In this document: one piece after another, positions 22,638 to 35,770 of the stretch
Layout: every line of letters starts with the position of its first letter
How positions within the stretch are numbered: the stretch's first letter is position 1
NCBI GenBank assembly: GCA_020747065.1
Contig: JAGMVK010000007.1
Location: forward strand, 1,426,001 to 1,490,000
Length of the DNA stretch: 64,000 nt
Reading direction: 5' to 3'
From: Cadophora sp. MPI-SDFR-AT-0126
Taxonomy: Eukaryota > Ascomycota > Leotiomycetes > Helotiales > Ploettnerulaceae
The notes under the pieces: model-generated
Told to the model about the DNA's origin: nothing
What the model saw: the letters and a program-made list of their open reading frames with translations, nothing else
Database searches by the model: none
Program-made: the position numbers and the translations under genes

Positions 22638-23877
22638 GGTCGCGTTAAACAAGTGCGACGGCGGGCTTGTTCGCAAATCTGGTGTTGCGTCGCACTTGTT
22701 GCATAGTTGCGACGTCGTCGACGAAACGGAGAGAGAAGATGTGGGAGAGGAAAGACAGGTCGCCGGTGCCTTTTTGTCGAGGTTGTCGAGGTTGTTGAGG
22801 TCGTTGAGGTCGTCGATCAGGTCGCAGAATCAGGTTGCGTTCGCTTGTGTTTGCAGAGGATCACGATGGAAGGAAATGAGTGGTGGGGATTCCAGCCAGG
22901 GTCTGGTACCTGGTCTGACTAATTGACTGATTGGCCATGAGAAGTTCCAGGGATCCCACGCTACGTCACCCGAGGTTCATCCCAGCCTCCTTCGAATCTT
23001 TGCATTCCCAGCCCCCGGTTTCTTGAACATACGAATGGCTGTGATTCACGGAGACGACTGTTTTGACATCAAGGTAGTGCAAAAGGTAGGTCTGTCTTAG
23101 AATTGGTGACTACGAAGGTAAGTGCAATCGATTACTTGCCAAAAAGCTGTGCCGAGTACAGGTAAACAGATCGACAAAACATACCAACAAGGGTCCTGTT
23201 CCCGAAACATTGAGTGCAAGTGATTTTGTTTACAATGTTTCGTCTGACAAACGAGGCTTACCGAGCTTCGATAGTGAATTTCGTGCAGGTACATTTGTGT
23301 CATCCGAGATGAGAACATCTGGTTGTGATTGGAATGGAAATAGAACAAACAGCACGAAGCAAGCTTGTGCTGATCGAATACAACTTGAAATAACGTGGAG
23401 TGGCAAGCCGAGACAGGGCGGGGGTTGTTGCTCAGGGAGAAGCCATCGTCTAAAGAGTTCTCAAAATGAAGGTTCTCGAACGATCCTCCAGAAAATACGC
23501 TCGCCGGTTGTAATCTGAAATTTGGGTTCTTATAGCTGATGTTGGGCGATGGAGAGCACCATATCAATGTTCCGCAAGCCAACTCCACAAGAAACATGCA
23601 TCTTTTGAATTATTGAATGTTTACACAGTCTTTCGATTTACAGGTAGGCTTTGCACACTAATTTATCTTATCCATCCACATGACGTAAGAGTGCACTTCG
23701 CTCCTTTGTAGCTAACTCTCCAGAGCGACTGTTCACTCTCGCTAAATTGTGTACTTTAACCCCTCAATCAGAATTAAGCGCCTTTAAATTGTAACCACGC
23801 ATGTTGTAAACAAAGTATGGAGAGCCATCTGGTGGCCGCCCAAAGTCAAATTGCCATTCACAATAACTTCAAGCAGA
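22638..23877. other. Intergenic region with a short GAGGT-type repeat
   Basis: About 1.2 kb. Near 22775-22820 there is an imperfect 9-bp tandem repeat (GAGGTTGTC-like units, four to five copies). A 166-codon frame on the minus strand (23097-23597) has no recognisable similarity and cysteine/histidine-rich composition; I do not count it as a gene. Confidence 0.4.
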
Positions 23878-25386
23878 TTAAGCCGGATCTCCCCTTTCCC
23901 ATGCCAGTTTCTCTCGATGCATCGACCACATCACGAAATAGTAAGATGCCCATGCCCATATTATAAGATAAGCGAAGAGGACACCCAGAGATAGGCCGAA
24001 CGCATAGTGAAACTCCAATTTCCAGATGACAGCTGACAAGCATCCGAGATAGATTATGACGCCAGATATCCACCACCACGTGAGGTACGTGAACATGCGT
24101 CTGAAAGCCTTCGAAGAATCGTAGCGAGCATTGTACCGCACACGGAATTCTCGATCTTGCAAGCCATCAACAGCGATGAAGTCCTCGGCCGCGTAGTAGA
24201 TGAAGGGCCGCATTGGGGTGCCTCGTGCATGTGAATTGATGCCGATGGGTAACGGAATGGGGAAAACCGAAAGGAGCATGACGCAGCCGAGGAAAGCCAT
24301 GAGAAACCCGGGAGAGTAGAGGTACAGTTCTGGAATCACCAGAGTACTGCCGACCACGAATGGGATCAAAGCGCATATCATCGAGACGCCGTAGACCCAG
24401 GATGTTGCATCTAGTTCCCACCTTGAGCGTGAGAGGAGAGGAGCACAGAGTTCGCGATATCTGAGCAACCGTGCTATACGAACGACTAAGATGTAAAGCT
24501 CGCCGAAGCCGAAGCATAAGACGGCATATCCGAGAATTTCTTCGTCGTATTCAATTTGCACAATGGAACAGTCATAAACTGGTTGATTTTGTCGGCGGCA
24601 TTCTCGATTTCGCTGTCGAACTCGGGTGTTGTACTGTTGAAGGACTTAGTAGTTGTTACGGCGATGGAGGAACGGCATCTAAGGCAGAACAAAATTAGAG
24701 CTTACCCAGGCGTAGTATACAATTATAGGAATTACGATGTCGAAGAGGATGATCATGAATGGCCCAAGTGTGATGGAGAGGTGGTCTCTGTAGATATGTC
24801 CATTAGCATCGCTTTTAGATGATTTTAGCCGAGTAGGTTTTCGCTTTTCTAAGAAAGCAGGACGTGTTTTTTAATGTTGTGAAACAGTAAAAGAAAGGCA
24901 AACTTACGTAGCTTTTGGATTTTTCTGCGCCAGTTTCTCTAGTGGTGGACGCGTAGGCGGTAATGGAGCTGCCTTCGGGTCATCCAACCCGTCAACAGTG
25001 GACTCCATTCCATCGACCGTCGTGGCATCCTCGCCCATGAAATCCGAAGACGCAGATGGGTCGCCAACATTCGGATCAACGTGGCTCAGGGGACGGATCT
25101 CATCCTCTTTCTCTGCTCTCGCTCTGAGTCTGTCCTGGGCAGCCACTGCTGTGGCCATTTCTTCTTTCTCTGGATCTTCGTGTACACTCCCCAGGGAATT
25201 TTCTGGATCCTCTGGATGTGTCCTTTCCCTGTCCTGTGATTTGATTGCGTCTCGATCTACCTTTTCCGGATCTTCTGGTAAGGGTCTGTCTTGCTTTTCT
25301 GCTCCGTAGACATCCGAGTCCCTCTTCACCGCAGCGTCCCCGTGGCGACTCCCAGCACCATTACTGACAACTTCCAGAGCAGACAT
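23878..25386 (-). CDS. Polytopic membrane protein with acidic N-terminus, unknown function
   Basis: Exons 24908-25386, 24706-24811 and 23878-24612 give 439 aa; the introns (96 and 93 nt) are needed to join the first membrane segment to the rest. Residues 1-165 are hydrophilic and acidic with three DPE-type repeats (PEDPEKVDRD, PEDPENS, HEDPEKEE). About six hydrophobic segments follow, beginning with LSITLGPFMIILFDIVIPII and including ILGYAVLCFGFGELYILVV, ICALIPFVVGSTLVI, FLMAFLGCVMLLSVF, WISGVIIYLGCLSAVIW and GVLFAYLIIWAWASYYFV. I recognise the style of an uncharacterised ascomycete integral membrane protein but cannot assign transport or enzymatic activity. The intron 1 acceptor (AAAAG) has a poor pyrimidine tract. 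Confidence 0.8.
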
Positions 25387-27033
25387 TTCCAAAGAATCTG
25401 CCTAAAAAAAAACTAGGATAAGAAAGAAAAGATCGGAAAGAAAGAAGAGAAAGAAAAGTATTTGGCCAAAGGTCAAGCTACTAATCTTCCAAATGTGAAA
25501 CGGAACAGATATGCTTTGGAGAAATTCAAGCGGTCTGCCTTACTCGTGTACACTAGCCTCAGAGCTCACTCGGTCTGTGTGAGAGCTACTAGTCTCCATT
25601 GTGTTGCATCAAATGAAAGACGCTTCTCCTGATGTTCTAGAAAACAAGTAGACACATTGGTGCCCGAGAGAGCATGGCGTTAGCTAGCTGGGTTGGGAGT
25701 TGGGTGGAGCTCTAAACAAGCAAATGCCAATTGGCCAGTGTCTATTTGGATGGAGGACCAGACATGGGAAATCATCTCTCTGAGCCATGATTCGGTCTTT
25801 TGGCATGTGCGTGAGCAAGTCGAAACGTCGGCTCAGTCGAGAGCTCGCCTTAGGTGGCACTTGAGGTCTCAACATGGTGATGTTAGAGTTCTCGGTAAGG
25901 CTTGAAACTGCCGAGACTAGCTGACTAGGTTGATGGCTGCGGAAGATCGCTAGAGGCTCTTCGGGTGAATTCTGCAGGGCACTCTCCACAGCGGGTACTA
26001 CTGTACCATCAACTCTGTGAACAAACATGGTTGAGCGCGAGAAGATCTGTAATGTCGTTATGTAATGATAATTGCTATTGCTTTTGTCGCAATCTCCCTT
26101 CTAGCTCGAATACAAACACCACAAGCTATTCTCTTTTTGCAGCCAAGTACCGGCAGCTTAACACTTCTGTACCGGAACTAATGCTCCAGCAGGACGTAGC
26201 TCAAGCCAGCCCAGACAAGGGGTTTACCCCTTGAACTATTCGTCAAACCAAGCAGACTCCGAATCTCGAACTCTATCACTAACAAGAACAGACGTGCAGT
26301 GGTCCGACTCCGAGAAATGGGCAAAGTTACTCTCTGCTTCACTGGCATTTAAAAGCATGGCGAGCCACTCGGTAAGCCGTAACAGCGGACTGCTTCACCC
26401 TGAATTATGCCATATGTTTTCATCCCTTATTTCTCCCCGTAATTAAATGCTCAATACAGGAAAAAGCATTGCTTTTTGTTCTTCTCCTCCAAAAGTCAAC
26501 AGACAAATGAAATTCACTTTTGCTTTTGGGAGCGGCTTTGCCGGTTCTGTCCTCCTTTGGTCCTACATGTCCATGTGTAGTTTACAGCCAGCCTTAATTT
26601 AATGTCGCAGATGTGAAATATGACATTGAATTAGCTTCAATTGTTATCTGTGTTTTCTTGATTTCTTCCTGCAAACCGAAATTAGAGATCCACATAAGTC
26701 CTCCTCCTCAAGTGGGGAAAGAGTCATGAATTGCGGTGTATATCTTCCAGTGGCGGTATTTTACAGTTAGACGGTCCATGCAACAAATGGCTGAACACCA
26801 AGTCGGAGTTCCATCTCCCATCTCACTTGACTCTGTCATTGCACTCACGCTTTCGCAAGTCTGTGAATACTCCTAAGTATGAGAGATTTACCATTTGCCA
26901 GCAGAATGCTCGCCTCTAAAGTCGCCTAAGAAATACAGTCCATAGATCTCAAGTAGCGGAATTGAAGTGCCTCAAAATGTCATAAGCTTCAACTACTTGG
27001 CAGTGTCACTGATCTATGGCAATGTTTAAATGA
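25387..27033. other. Intergenic region, no gene seen
   Basis: About 1.65 kb between the membrane protein start and the 5-oxoprolinase stop, both on the minus strand. A 114-codon frame on the minus strand (25684-26028) is the longest and has no recognisable family. The region is more AT-rich than the flanking genes. Confidence 0.4.
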
Positions 27034-30000
27034 CTATGCTTGAAGAGCCATCTCCTCTCTACTAGCATGACTTCCACCTCTCCACGCATGCCTATGATCT
27101 TTCTCCTTCTTCTCCTCCTTCGAATCACCCACATTGCCCCATCCACCACCTCCAGGCGTATTGATGATGATCCTCTCACCAGCTTTCATGGCAGCGGTAT
27201 TCTTGCCGCCCATGTTTATCCACCGTTCTTCATATACCGCATCACCGACATCGTCTCCCGAACCATTTAACATCTTATCCGACCTCTCTGGATTACTGGT
27301 CTCGACTTTACGGACCCAGATATTGAGGCCGCATTCTCCGTCTTGGCCGCCGGCAAGGCCATAGGGATGGTATACTCTCCTCTCGCTTAGTATCGATACC
27401 TGGACTGGTATCCTGAACTCGATATCTCGGATGACCCCGTCTCCTCCACGGTGCTTACCAGCTCCTCCAGAGCCAGATCTTAGAGAAAATTCTCTCAGAA
27501 GCACAGGATACCGTCTCTCGAATACCTCTGCATCTGTGATTCGTGTGTTCGTCATATGTGTGTGAACACCAGAAGTGCCTACCCAATCCTTTCCAGCTCC
27601 GCTTCCTCCAGCAATAGTCTCGTAGTAACCAAATCCTTTGATGTCATCCTGACCTTCCATGTTGCCTCCAAAGCCAAATGTCAAATTGTTGCAGTCTCCT
27701 TGAGAGGCAGCACAGGCCTGGAAAGCTTTGAGAATTACATCCGTAACTCGCTGAGACGTCAGGACGTTACCACCGACAACAGCGGCTTTGTCGGATGGCG
27801 AGAGGAACGACTTTGGTGGGATCAGGACTTTGATTGGCTTTAGACATCCTTGGTTCAGGGGGATGTCTTCGGATATCAGGCTGCGGAGACAGTAGATAAT
27901 GGCACTGTATGTGACAGCTTGAGGAGCATTTGTATTTCCTGAAATTTGTTAGGAACATATGCCACTGTCGACTTGGAAAGGAACATACCATAAACCTCCG
28001 GTCCGGTTCCTGCAAAATCGAAGACAGCCTCTCCCTTCCCAGCATCGATGGTGATTTTCAGCTTGATAGGGCTACCATCATCCATGTAGTCCACAGCTGT
28101 CAAGTCCTGTCCTTCGAATCGTTTGCTGACGTCTTTGAGAAGATTTCGGACACTGAGTTCTGCATTCTCTTGGATAGCAACCATGTAAGAATTGACAACA
28201 TCTTCGCCATACTCCTCGATCAAGGATGATATTAGGTTGATTCCCTTCATGTTTGAAGATATCTGTGCCTTTAGATCAGAGATATTATCCGACAGGCACC
28301 TTGTACCACTGCAGCCCTTGTGTTTTGCGGGCTCCTTCAGTAGTAGCTCGGTTATTCTATCTTCGTTGAATTTTCCTGCGCTGACAAGCTTTTCGGACTT
28401 GATGGCTGCACCTTCTTGGTATAGTTCTCGAGAATGCGGTGGCATGCTTCCAGGTAGAATGCCGCCAATATCTGCATGATGGGCCCGTGAGGCGCAGTAG
28501 AACAATATATTCTCCCCTGCTTGGTCGAAGGCTGGCGTGATGACTGTGATATCCGGAAGATGTGTCCCCCCAAACTCTGGATGATTGGATACAAGGACAT
28601 CCCCTTTCACCAGTCTCCCCTTCCAAATCTCAGCTTGCCTTTTTACACATGTCGACATACTTCCCAAATGGACAGGTAAATGTGGTGCATTGGCAACTAA
28701 GCCGCCAGTAGAATCGAAAAGGGCACACGAGTAGTCAAGACGCTCTTTAACGTTTGTGCTCACACTGGTTTTCTGAAGAGACCGACCCATCTGCTCTGCG
28801 ATCGCCATGAAGCGATGAGCAAAGATACTGAGTTTCACTGGATCAACGTCTCTCGTGCTCTCAAGCTTCAAAGTCCTGGATCTGTGTTAGTACATGAGTT
28901 GTATATGTCACGTGACATCGCCCACTCGTTGTGACTGAACTCCTTTTCACCAACATTGATTACAACATGTGTCTCAATGATGAATGCTGAAGTACCTGGA
29001 GGTACCACGATTGTCTGGGTGCCATCGCACAGAATGGCTGGCCCTTTGATCTTGTCACCAATATCAAGATCTTCGAGCTTATAGATTGGGGTGTCCTTCC
29101 TTCCTCCATCGAAGTAGACTTGTGACCTCTTGTACTCCTTTTCGCCAGCATTGACGTCTTTGGGTTTGATTTCCTTCAATTGTTGGTCCACAGTCTTCCC
29201 CAAGTCCTCAAAGCTCTTTCCGACGCCTCGAACCCGGACATCATCGACGATGATATCACGGTCAAATGTGAAGCCGAATTCTTGCTGGTGTTGTTTGACG
29301 AACGCCTTGCCAAAAGCACACTCGTCTCCGCCAAAGTCCTTCTGGGCTTCTTCTTTTGAAGGCTTTACTATCATCAGAGCAGACTCGGTGCCTCGATACC
29401 GCATGTTGAGATACTCTTCGAAGACGATAGAGTCTTCTTCAAAGCCTTGCTCAATCAAGGCGGATGTTGATCTTTCTTTCAATTCCTCAATTTTCTTCAT
29501 CAATGCATCTTTCGCGTCTCCATTCTCTGCCCAGACCTTTGACTCTGGCTCTTGACGTTCTTCAACAACATCTGCGAGTGACTGAAGAGAATGACTTCAA
29601 TTCAGTATTGACAAAAAAAGGGTTTTAGGGGGGGGGGCGGTAACAACGGTCAAGGGTTAATATATCGAGAAACTTACCATTCCATATGCCGATAGAATGG
29701 AAGAATAGCGATGCACTAGGGTCTGACGAATGCCCAGGCTCTCAGCTATAGCAACCGCATGCTATTAAGCACTTTAGCGATCGTTCATTTCAAAGTCACA
29801 AGACGCAAAGCAGACACTGAGATTTGATCTCAAGACCGATCTTAGAGGACCGGCGGTTTCTGTAAGGTAGAGAAATATAGGGGGAATGCTGACCTGTCCA
29901 CCAGCGCCACCAAAAGTCGCCAAGCGATGTTTTGAAGTATCATGACCTTTAGCTTCGGTCAGCGAACGAATGGGTCTCGTCATGGTCTCGTTGGCCACCG

Positions 30001-31857
30001 TCAAAAACCCGAAAGCTACCTCATCAGCAGTCATATTCTTGCCTGTTTCCTTATTGATCTGTTCTGTGAGTTCTGTCAACAATTTCTCGCTTGCCGACTC
30101 ATCAAGACCTTCGTTCTCGTCCTTGCCGAAAATTTTCGGAAAGAAGTCGGGTAGTAGTCGGCCGAGGAATAGGTTTGCATCTGTCACAGTTGCTGGGCCC
30201 CCTTTACGGTAGCAACCTGGTCCTGGATGGGCACCAGCGCTCTGCTAGAGATCAGCTGATGGAAGAAAAAGAAGTTAGCAAGCGCGCACCTCTGGGCCAA
30301 CTACGAATAGACCATTTTTGAAGAAAAGTCGAGAACCGCCTCCTGCAGCGACAGTATTGATATCCAGCTGCGGGGATTGAATAGTCACGCCCGCGGTGGT
30401 TGTCTCGAACACGTGCTCATATCTCCCAGAACCATATCTTGACACATCAGTTGAAGTACCACCCATATCGAAGCCAATGACGGGGGTCTTGGTCTCAGCA
30501 TCATATGAAGTAAGAGCATAGCCAACGACGCCCCCAGCTGGACCAGAAAGAATGGCTTTGAGTCCCGAGAACTTATCGACGTCGACAAGGCCGCCGTCTG
30601 ACTGCATAAACTCGCATCTGGCACCTTTTGATCCACTTTCGGTCTTCACGCTCTCGGTTCCTAAGCCTCCTTCGAAGCCTTTCTGGAAGCCCGCGATATA
30701 CTTCTTGATGATAGGCGTCAAGTATGCATCTGCACATACGGATGTTGCTCTCGGGACCAGCTTGATCATTGGCATGAGTTCGTGGCTGAGAGACACATGC
30801 TGAAAGCCCATATCTCTTGCAATTTCTCCAACTAAAGCTTCCTGGACAAGCTGGTTAGCGCTTCGCCTGGTCACGAGAAGGGAAGCCCAAGCTCTAAAAT
30901 CTACTGAATACTTACGTGATCGCTAAAAGTGTATCCATGCATGAGACATCTACGACTCATCAGTCTGTATTACACATCTGAGTAATGAAGAAGATTATCT
31001 GCGGCGCACAATCCATGCAGACTAGCCAAACTAGACAGGAAATAAGATCCGAATACGTACACTGCTATGCTCTTGATGCCTTGGTCCCAAATACCTTGCA
31101 ATTGTTCCCGAATCCTTGTTTCGTCTGGCCTTTGCAGAATACGGACTGCTTCAGACGATAAACCTTTGACAAGGTCCTCATTCCCATCTGATTTCCCAGA
31201 CTCAACCTTCGTAACAGTTCGCTCTGGATCTTCGGCGTAGTCTTCAAGCGTAACTCTCTCATCTATCTCCACGACTTTCTCGTAAAGAACTTCCGGTTTC
31301 CGAATTGCCAGATCGAATATCTTCGGCCTCGACTGATTACCAATCTCCAGACAGTCTTTGAAGCCCTTGGTCACCACCAAAGCTATCCTCTCTCCTTTCC
31401 TCTCTAGTAACGCATTTGTCGCTACTGTGGTTCCCATGCGAATACTTTCGATTTTGGAGGTATCGAGTGGTTCGCCTCTTGGTATCTCTTTATTTAGAAA
31501 CTTGGACATGATCCTTCTGATACCTTCGAGAGGGGCATCTTCGTAGTTTGAAGGGTCCTCGGATAGAAGCTTTATGACAATGTTGTCTTCCATCTTTCCC
31601 GAGCCGGGGTTGGCTATGCAATCGGTAAAAGTACCGCCTCGCTGTGATGATTGTTAGCAAGGTGATATCGCTATTCGGATCATGAGCATAGAAATTTCTA
31701 CCCAAGAACTAGCAGAGGGCCAATTGTTAGATAATAGAAAGAGATCTAATTCAAGTCACCAGATTCTGACAGAACATTGCAGCTTTCACAGAGAGAATGA
31801 AGCTCTTCTTACATCAATTGCTATTCGGACACCATTCTGCTGCTCTTGGAGGCCCAT
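27034..31857 (-). CDS. OXP1: 5-oxoprolinase (ATP-hydrolysing)
   Basis: Opens 5-oxoproline to glutamate with ATP, closing the glutathione turnover (gamma-glutamyl) cycle in the cytosol. Nine exons (31813-31857, 31061-31641, 30916-30949, 30290-30841, 29894-30241, 29678-29761, 28926-29581, 27989-28875, 27034-27938) give 1363 aa, in the family range. The hydantoinase A N-terminal domain shows DRGGTFTDC across intron 1 and [15 protein letters not shown]. The hydantoinase A core shows [33 protein letters not shown] and [15 protein letters not shown]. Exon 7 leads to the hydantoinase B domain, with [30 protein letters not shown] and, near the end, [10 protein letters not shown]. All phases close. 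Exon 3 is only 34 nt ([11 protein letters not shown]). The seventh exon is preceded by an intron with a run of nine or ten G. Confidence 0.97.
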
Positions 31858-32436
31858 CTTGACGCAGTGAAGCCGAGATGAGATCAATAAGAACAATGTG
31901 AGATATAAATTGACCGCAGGAAAATACCCAGCCAAGAAATAAATGTACGAGGAGATCCCTTCCACACGATCAAACAATCTCTTAGACACAGATGACGAAG
32001 GTGGAATGTTGCAGAATATCCTGACCGCTCGTGTGCTTCGCTCTAAGTAGATTAGCTTTAGTGGGGGAGGAACAAAGGTGGGGGATGGAGCTTCATCACA
32101 TCATGTGGAGCCTTTCACAGATATGTGCCAGCCAGGACGCGAGATGGATTCTACTAAGTGGCATTGTGACCGTCCAACATGATGAAGAGGTGATGGAGAA
32201 TCTCTGCGCAGGAAGTATTGACAGGCTAGGCAAGCTCTATGATTCACGATCATGTTTTCATGGCTACAAATATCCTGACGAACCTGTTTTTATCGACCTT
32301 GGTACACAATTTCAAAGTTCTGAGCATGAAAGAAATTGGCTCGGGATTTCGTTATTATGTTCATTATCAGATTTCATTCCGCGTGCAGTTAACGCCAAAA
32401 CTTCCGACGCCGGAACCCTTCAAAATTCTATGGTCA
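31858..32436. other. Intergenic region, no gene seen
   Basis: About 580 bp upstream of 5-oxoprolinase and downstream of the GCP3 stop. A 160-codon plus-strand frame (32031-32513) overlaps the GCP3 end and looks non-coding. Confidence 0.4.
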
Positions 32437-35195
32437 TCAGGACTTGGCTGAACTCCTTGTCGTTGCCGCTGGCCTGCTTGACTTCTTCCGCACGGGCTGA
32501 TAACAGTCGTTGAAATTCATAACTACACCCAAAAACCTCATGTCCACGTCCGGTTGATATGCCAGGTCGCCCAACAACAGACACACCCTGGATTTGAAGT
32601 GCGCCCCCAAAGATTGAAGCCGCTCTTGGAGAACCGGGAACTCGTCGGCTATAATATCATCTGGGATCGGAGCTGGTGTAGAATCGGGGAGATGGCGAGG
32701 TCCACGGCGTGTGGTTGCAGGAGTATTGACTAATAAGCCATCATCATCCTCCCGTCTCGTCTGAGCTTCCTGGCGAACATCAGCACCTTGGCGTCTGGTG
32801 AAGTCAGACACAGCCCAGCTATAAAGTCCATCCACAGCATCTCGGTAGGAGAGCATGAGTCGAAGAATCTCGCCAAGCTGTACCATAAAGGTGTTCTCAT
32901 CAACTTCCCCGTGATGCTTCTTTTTGGCTCCAAGAAGACCCTTGTGCGTGATGGCATTCAAGTACTTCGTGTGAGCCTTGATGAGATCGTCCAGAGTACA
33001 TCCGTCCTTGTTGATAGATGTCTGTAGTTCATCCCACGAGCTTTCGATGACTTCGAACAGAATATAGTACTGTAATTGGCCAATGAAATGAATCATCTCA
33101 GCAAGGACACCTCTGGTGAGTTTCCAAGCTTTTGCCACGTTCTGATCTTCGCCCTGAAGAACGCCACGGGCACCAGTCATACATTTTCGCCAGGTCGATG
33201 CCAGAGCGAACTCGACACGCTTAATTCGCCACAAAAAGTTGAATACTTTGAGGTATTGGCGGTTCCCCCATTCCGTGACAACTACATCAACAGGAGCGTC
33301 AATCTTGTACTCCAAAGTGAAGCAGTCCCAGCCAATATCTCCATGAGAGAGCTGCAGCATCCGAGCATCCAATCTACGAAGAACCTCGGGAGAATCGTAT
33401 TGTGCATTAGATCCGCGAATGGCATGTTCTAGTTGCGCTGTCAAAGTATGGCGATATTGAGCCCCTGCAGGACGGTCAAGATTAGAAGAAAGCGATTCCA
33501 TAAGCAGCGCGATGAAGTCGCCTTGACCTAGAAGGATGTAGTTCTTAAGTGCCTTCAAGTGTTCGAACAGGTGGAATTTCTCAGCCATCAGGTGGATCAG
33601 ACGCGCCATGGTTGTCTTGTAAGCTTCATCGATCCAAGTCTCAAGTGTGGCGGTGTCACCGTAACGTAACTGCTTCGAGGCGGCTTTGGAATATTCTTCC
33701 ACCCACTGAGAATCTCCACAGCCATATCGGATGAAGTTGAGGGATTTACCAATCAAGAAGACCTTCTGGGCGAAATCCTGTGTGATGATGGTCGGTACCA
33801 TATCCTCGTTAAGCTTGTATTTGTCTTCCCAGACACTGCTAGCACCTCCTCGACTTCTGCTATCTGGAGTGTCATTGACCGCGTTTGGGTCCTGCTCGGA
33901 AACAAAGAACTCATGAAAGGGATCAGAAAGTTCTCCATCGTAAATCCAATGCCTCAGCATATCGTAAAATGGCCGAGTGACATGGATAAGTAACCGTTCC
34001 GCGAATGCCCCAACCATTGGGTCACCATGGGATGAGGAAAACCCATGTATCAAGGAAATGAGCTGGCCTCCTTTTTTGCTTTTCGATTCTTCGCTTATCA
34101 AGCTCATCAGGCGTAAACCCATGGTCGCTTCCCGAGTCCAAACAACACATCGTTTCAAGGTGACTCCAGCCTTGCCAATGCCACCTCTTGGCTCTTTCTC
34201 GTCCAGAGAAGACAACGCTCGCCGTATTTGACCTTCCAAAGTAGCCACCAAACCAAGGTATGAACGGAGTTCTCCACCGATAGCGGCTCTTAGACTTTGT
34301 CCAAGAAGTCCTCCGCCAGGAGACTGTGTGAAAGAAGAAAGTCCCCGATACAAAAGCGATGGCTCTGCTAAAGTATGGAGGATAGAAATGATAGGAACCG
34401 GCAGCGTGGCTGGTAGTGTTATTGTTGAATCTGAAAAGAATGGGAAATGGGTAGACGAAAGGCCTTGAAGAGTGAAGGGTAAATCTCTGAGTAGTGCTGT
34501 TTCCGGAGGATGGATCTCGACATAGTTCTCTGCAAGCAGAGCTGTCTTCAAAGCAACTCCCTCTCGTTGCAGAGCTGCAGATTTTATAAATGCCTGCGCT
34601 TCCTCTTTCCTATCCCGCTGACCGCCCTCCCGTTCTGGTAGTTTCTTCAATCCTTCTGGCGCAAATGCCTCAGACAGACTTCTTTCCTCTCTTCTTTGGC
34701 CGTAATCCGGCGATCTCTGCATCTCACTCTCCAAATTCCTGGGTCGTCGACCATTTTTGACTGGGCTTTTGAAAGGGCTTGTGAGGACCGGCAGCGCTTT
34801 TGGTTGATGGTCGCTCAGTTGGTATAGGAAATAGAGAACCGCCCATTTCTGATTTATGACTGGAATGGAGAGCAATCTGCTGTAGAGGTTCGTGAATCGG
34901 AGGGCTTTGTCTGGACTTGGATTTGTCTGTATTAATCGCTTTTTAATCAGGTCTGACGCTTGGTTGACATCTGCAATCACAGCCGGACCTCGTGAACTGG
35001 ACACAGAATCAGTTGCTGTACTCTTGAGTTATTTTTGCAAGTATCCAGATACCTTTGCAGAACCTCTGTTACGAAGTCCACCGCATTGTTTTCCCTCTCC
35101 TCTGCCAATGCGGGATCTTCACCAGGTATCTCAACCAAAAGTCGTCGCACTAGGGAGTTGATACCATTGCTGACGCGCTGATTGCGGGACGACAT
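32437..35195 (-). CDS. Gamma-tubulin complex component 3 (GCP3/Spc98/Alp6)
   Basis: A core subunit of the gamma-tubulin complex that nucleates microtubules at the spindle pole body. Exons 35053-35195 and 32437-34996 with a 56-nt intron give 900 aa; the join reads VTEVLQ-SSRGPAVIAD. The GCP N-terminal region contains LLRDLPFTLQGLSSTHFPF, followed by Ser/Gly linker and the grip1 motif region (EPSLLYRGLSSF). The C-terminal gamma-tubulin-binding domain has WDCFTLEYKIDAPVDVVVTE and YLKVFNFLWRIKRVEFALAS, which identify GCP3 rather than GCP2. A disordered insert (about residues 680-800 of the protein, with Arg/Asp-rich sequence) precedes the last helix. It shares a 575-bp divergent promoter with the SAGA subunit gene. 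Confidence 0.95.
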
Positions 35196-35770
35196 CTCAT
35201 TATTGCGGATGGGAAGCGCACGGGGAAGTCGAAGTCGCTGTTTTGTTGTTCTTTGCGCGTCCCTTAGTCATTTTCTGGGGGACGCGACGGGAGGCAATAC
35301 GACCATCGCAGGCGACCGTGCCCTGTGGGTGAGCTTAGTCTGATTCTCCCAACTCATCAACCTACTTTTGATGGAATAAAAAATTAGCCATTAAATCGAT
35401 ATGTGTTGAAACCCTCACAAGACACTTAGTAATATCGATTCTTTATTTCAGTCAAGTTTTGAATGGATTAGAATTATTTCCATGAAAGATACTGTAATTG
35501 CCTGGACAATAGTAGACTTTGATTTCCCATGGGGTTTCGCTTGCGCCTGTCCAGGGACTAGGCTAACGCGAGCGTGCTTGGACGTCACCTCTCAAAAGGT
35601 CCTCTCAAGGAGTAAAATCCACGATTTGTAGCCATCGACCACGACGGCGACAACGCCCCGTTCATCTCCATATTGCATCGCTGGACTTCTCTGGTCCTGC
35701 AGATCTCATGCTCTTTTGTTTTTGACCGAAGTCGCGGTGCAACGGCCTGTTCAGGCGCGCCTAAATCACG
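35196..35770. promoter_or_regulatory. Divergent promoter region, GCP3 and HFI1
   Basis: A 575-bp gap between two outward-facing starts, so it must serve both genes. I recognised no specific operator in it. Confidence 0.5.

Noticed and set aside
23097..23597. 166-codon minus-strand frame in an intergenic region
   Set aside because: No recognisable domain, unusual Cys/His/Ser composition, and no intron or neighbour support.
25684..26028. 114-codon minus-strand frame
   Set aside because: No similarity and codon use unlike neighbouring genes; length is not unusual for chance.
17290..31857. Secondary-metabolite gene cluster around the Zn2Cys6 factor
   Set aside because: The neighbours are TRPE, coiled-coil, membrane and oxoprolinase genes; there is no backbone synthase and the dehydrogenase and dioxygenase are far away.
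32031..32513. 160-codon plus-strand frame
   Set aside because: It runs into the antisense of the GCP3 3' end and has no recognisable family.
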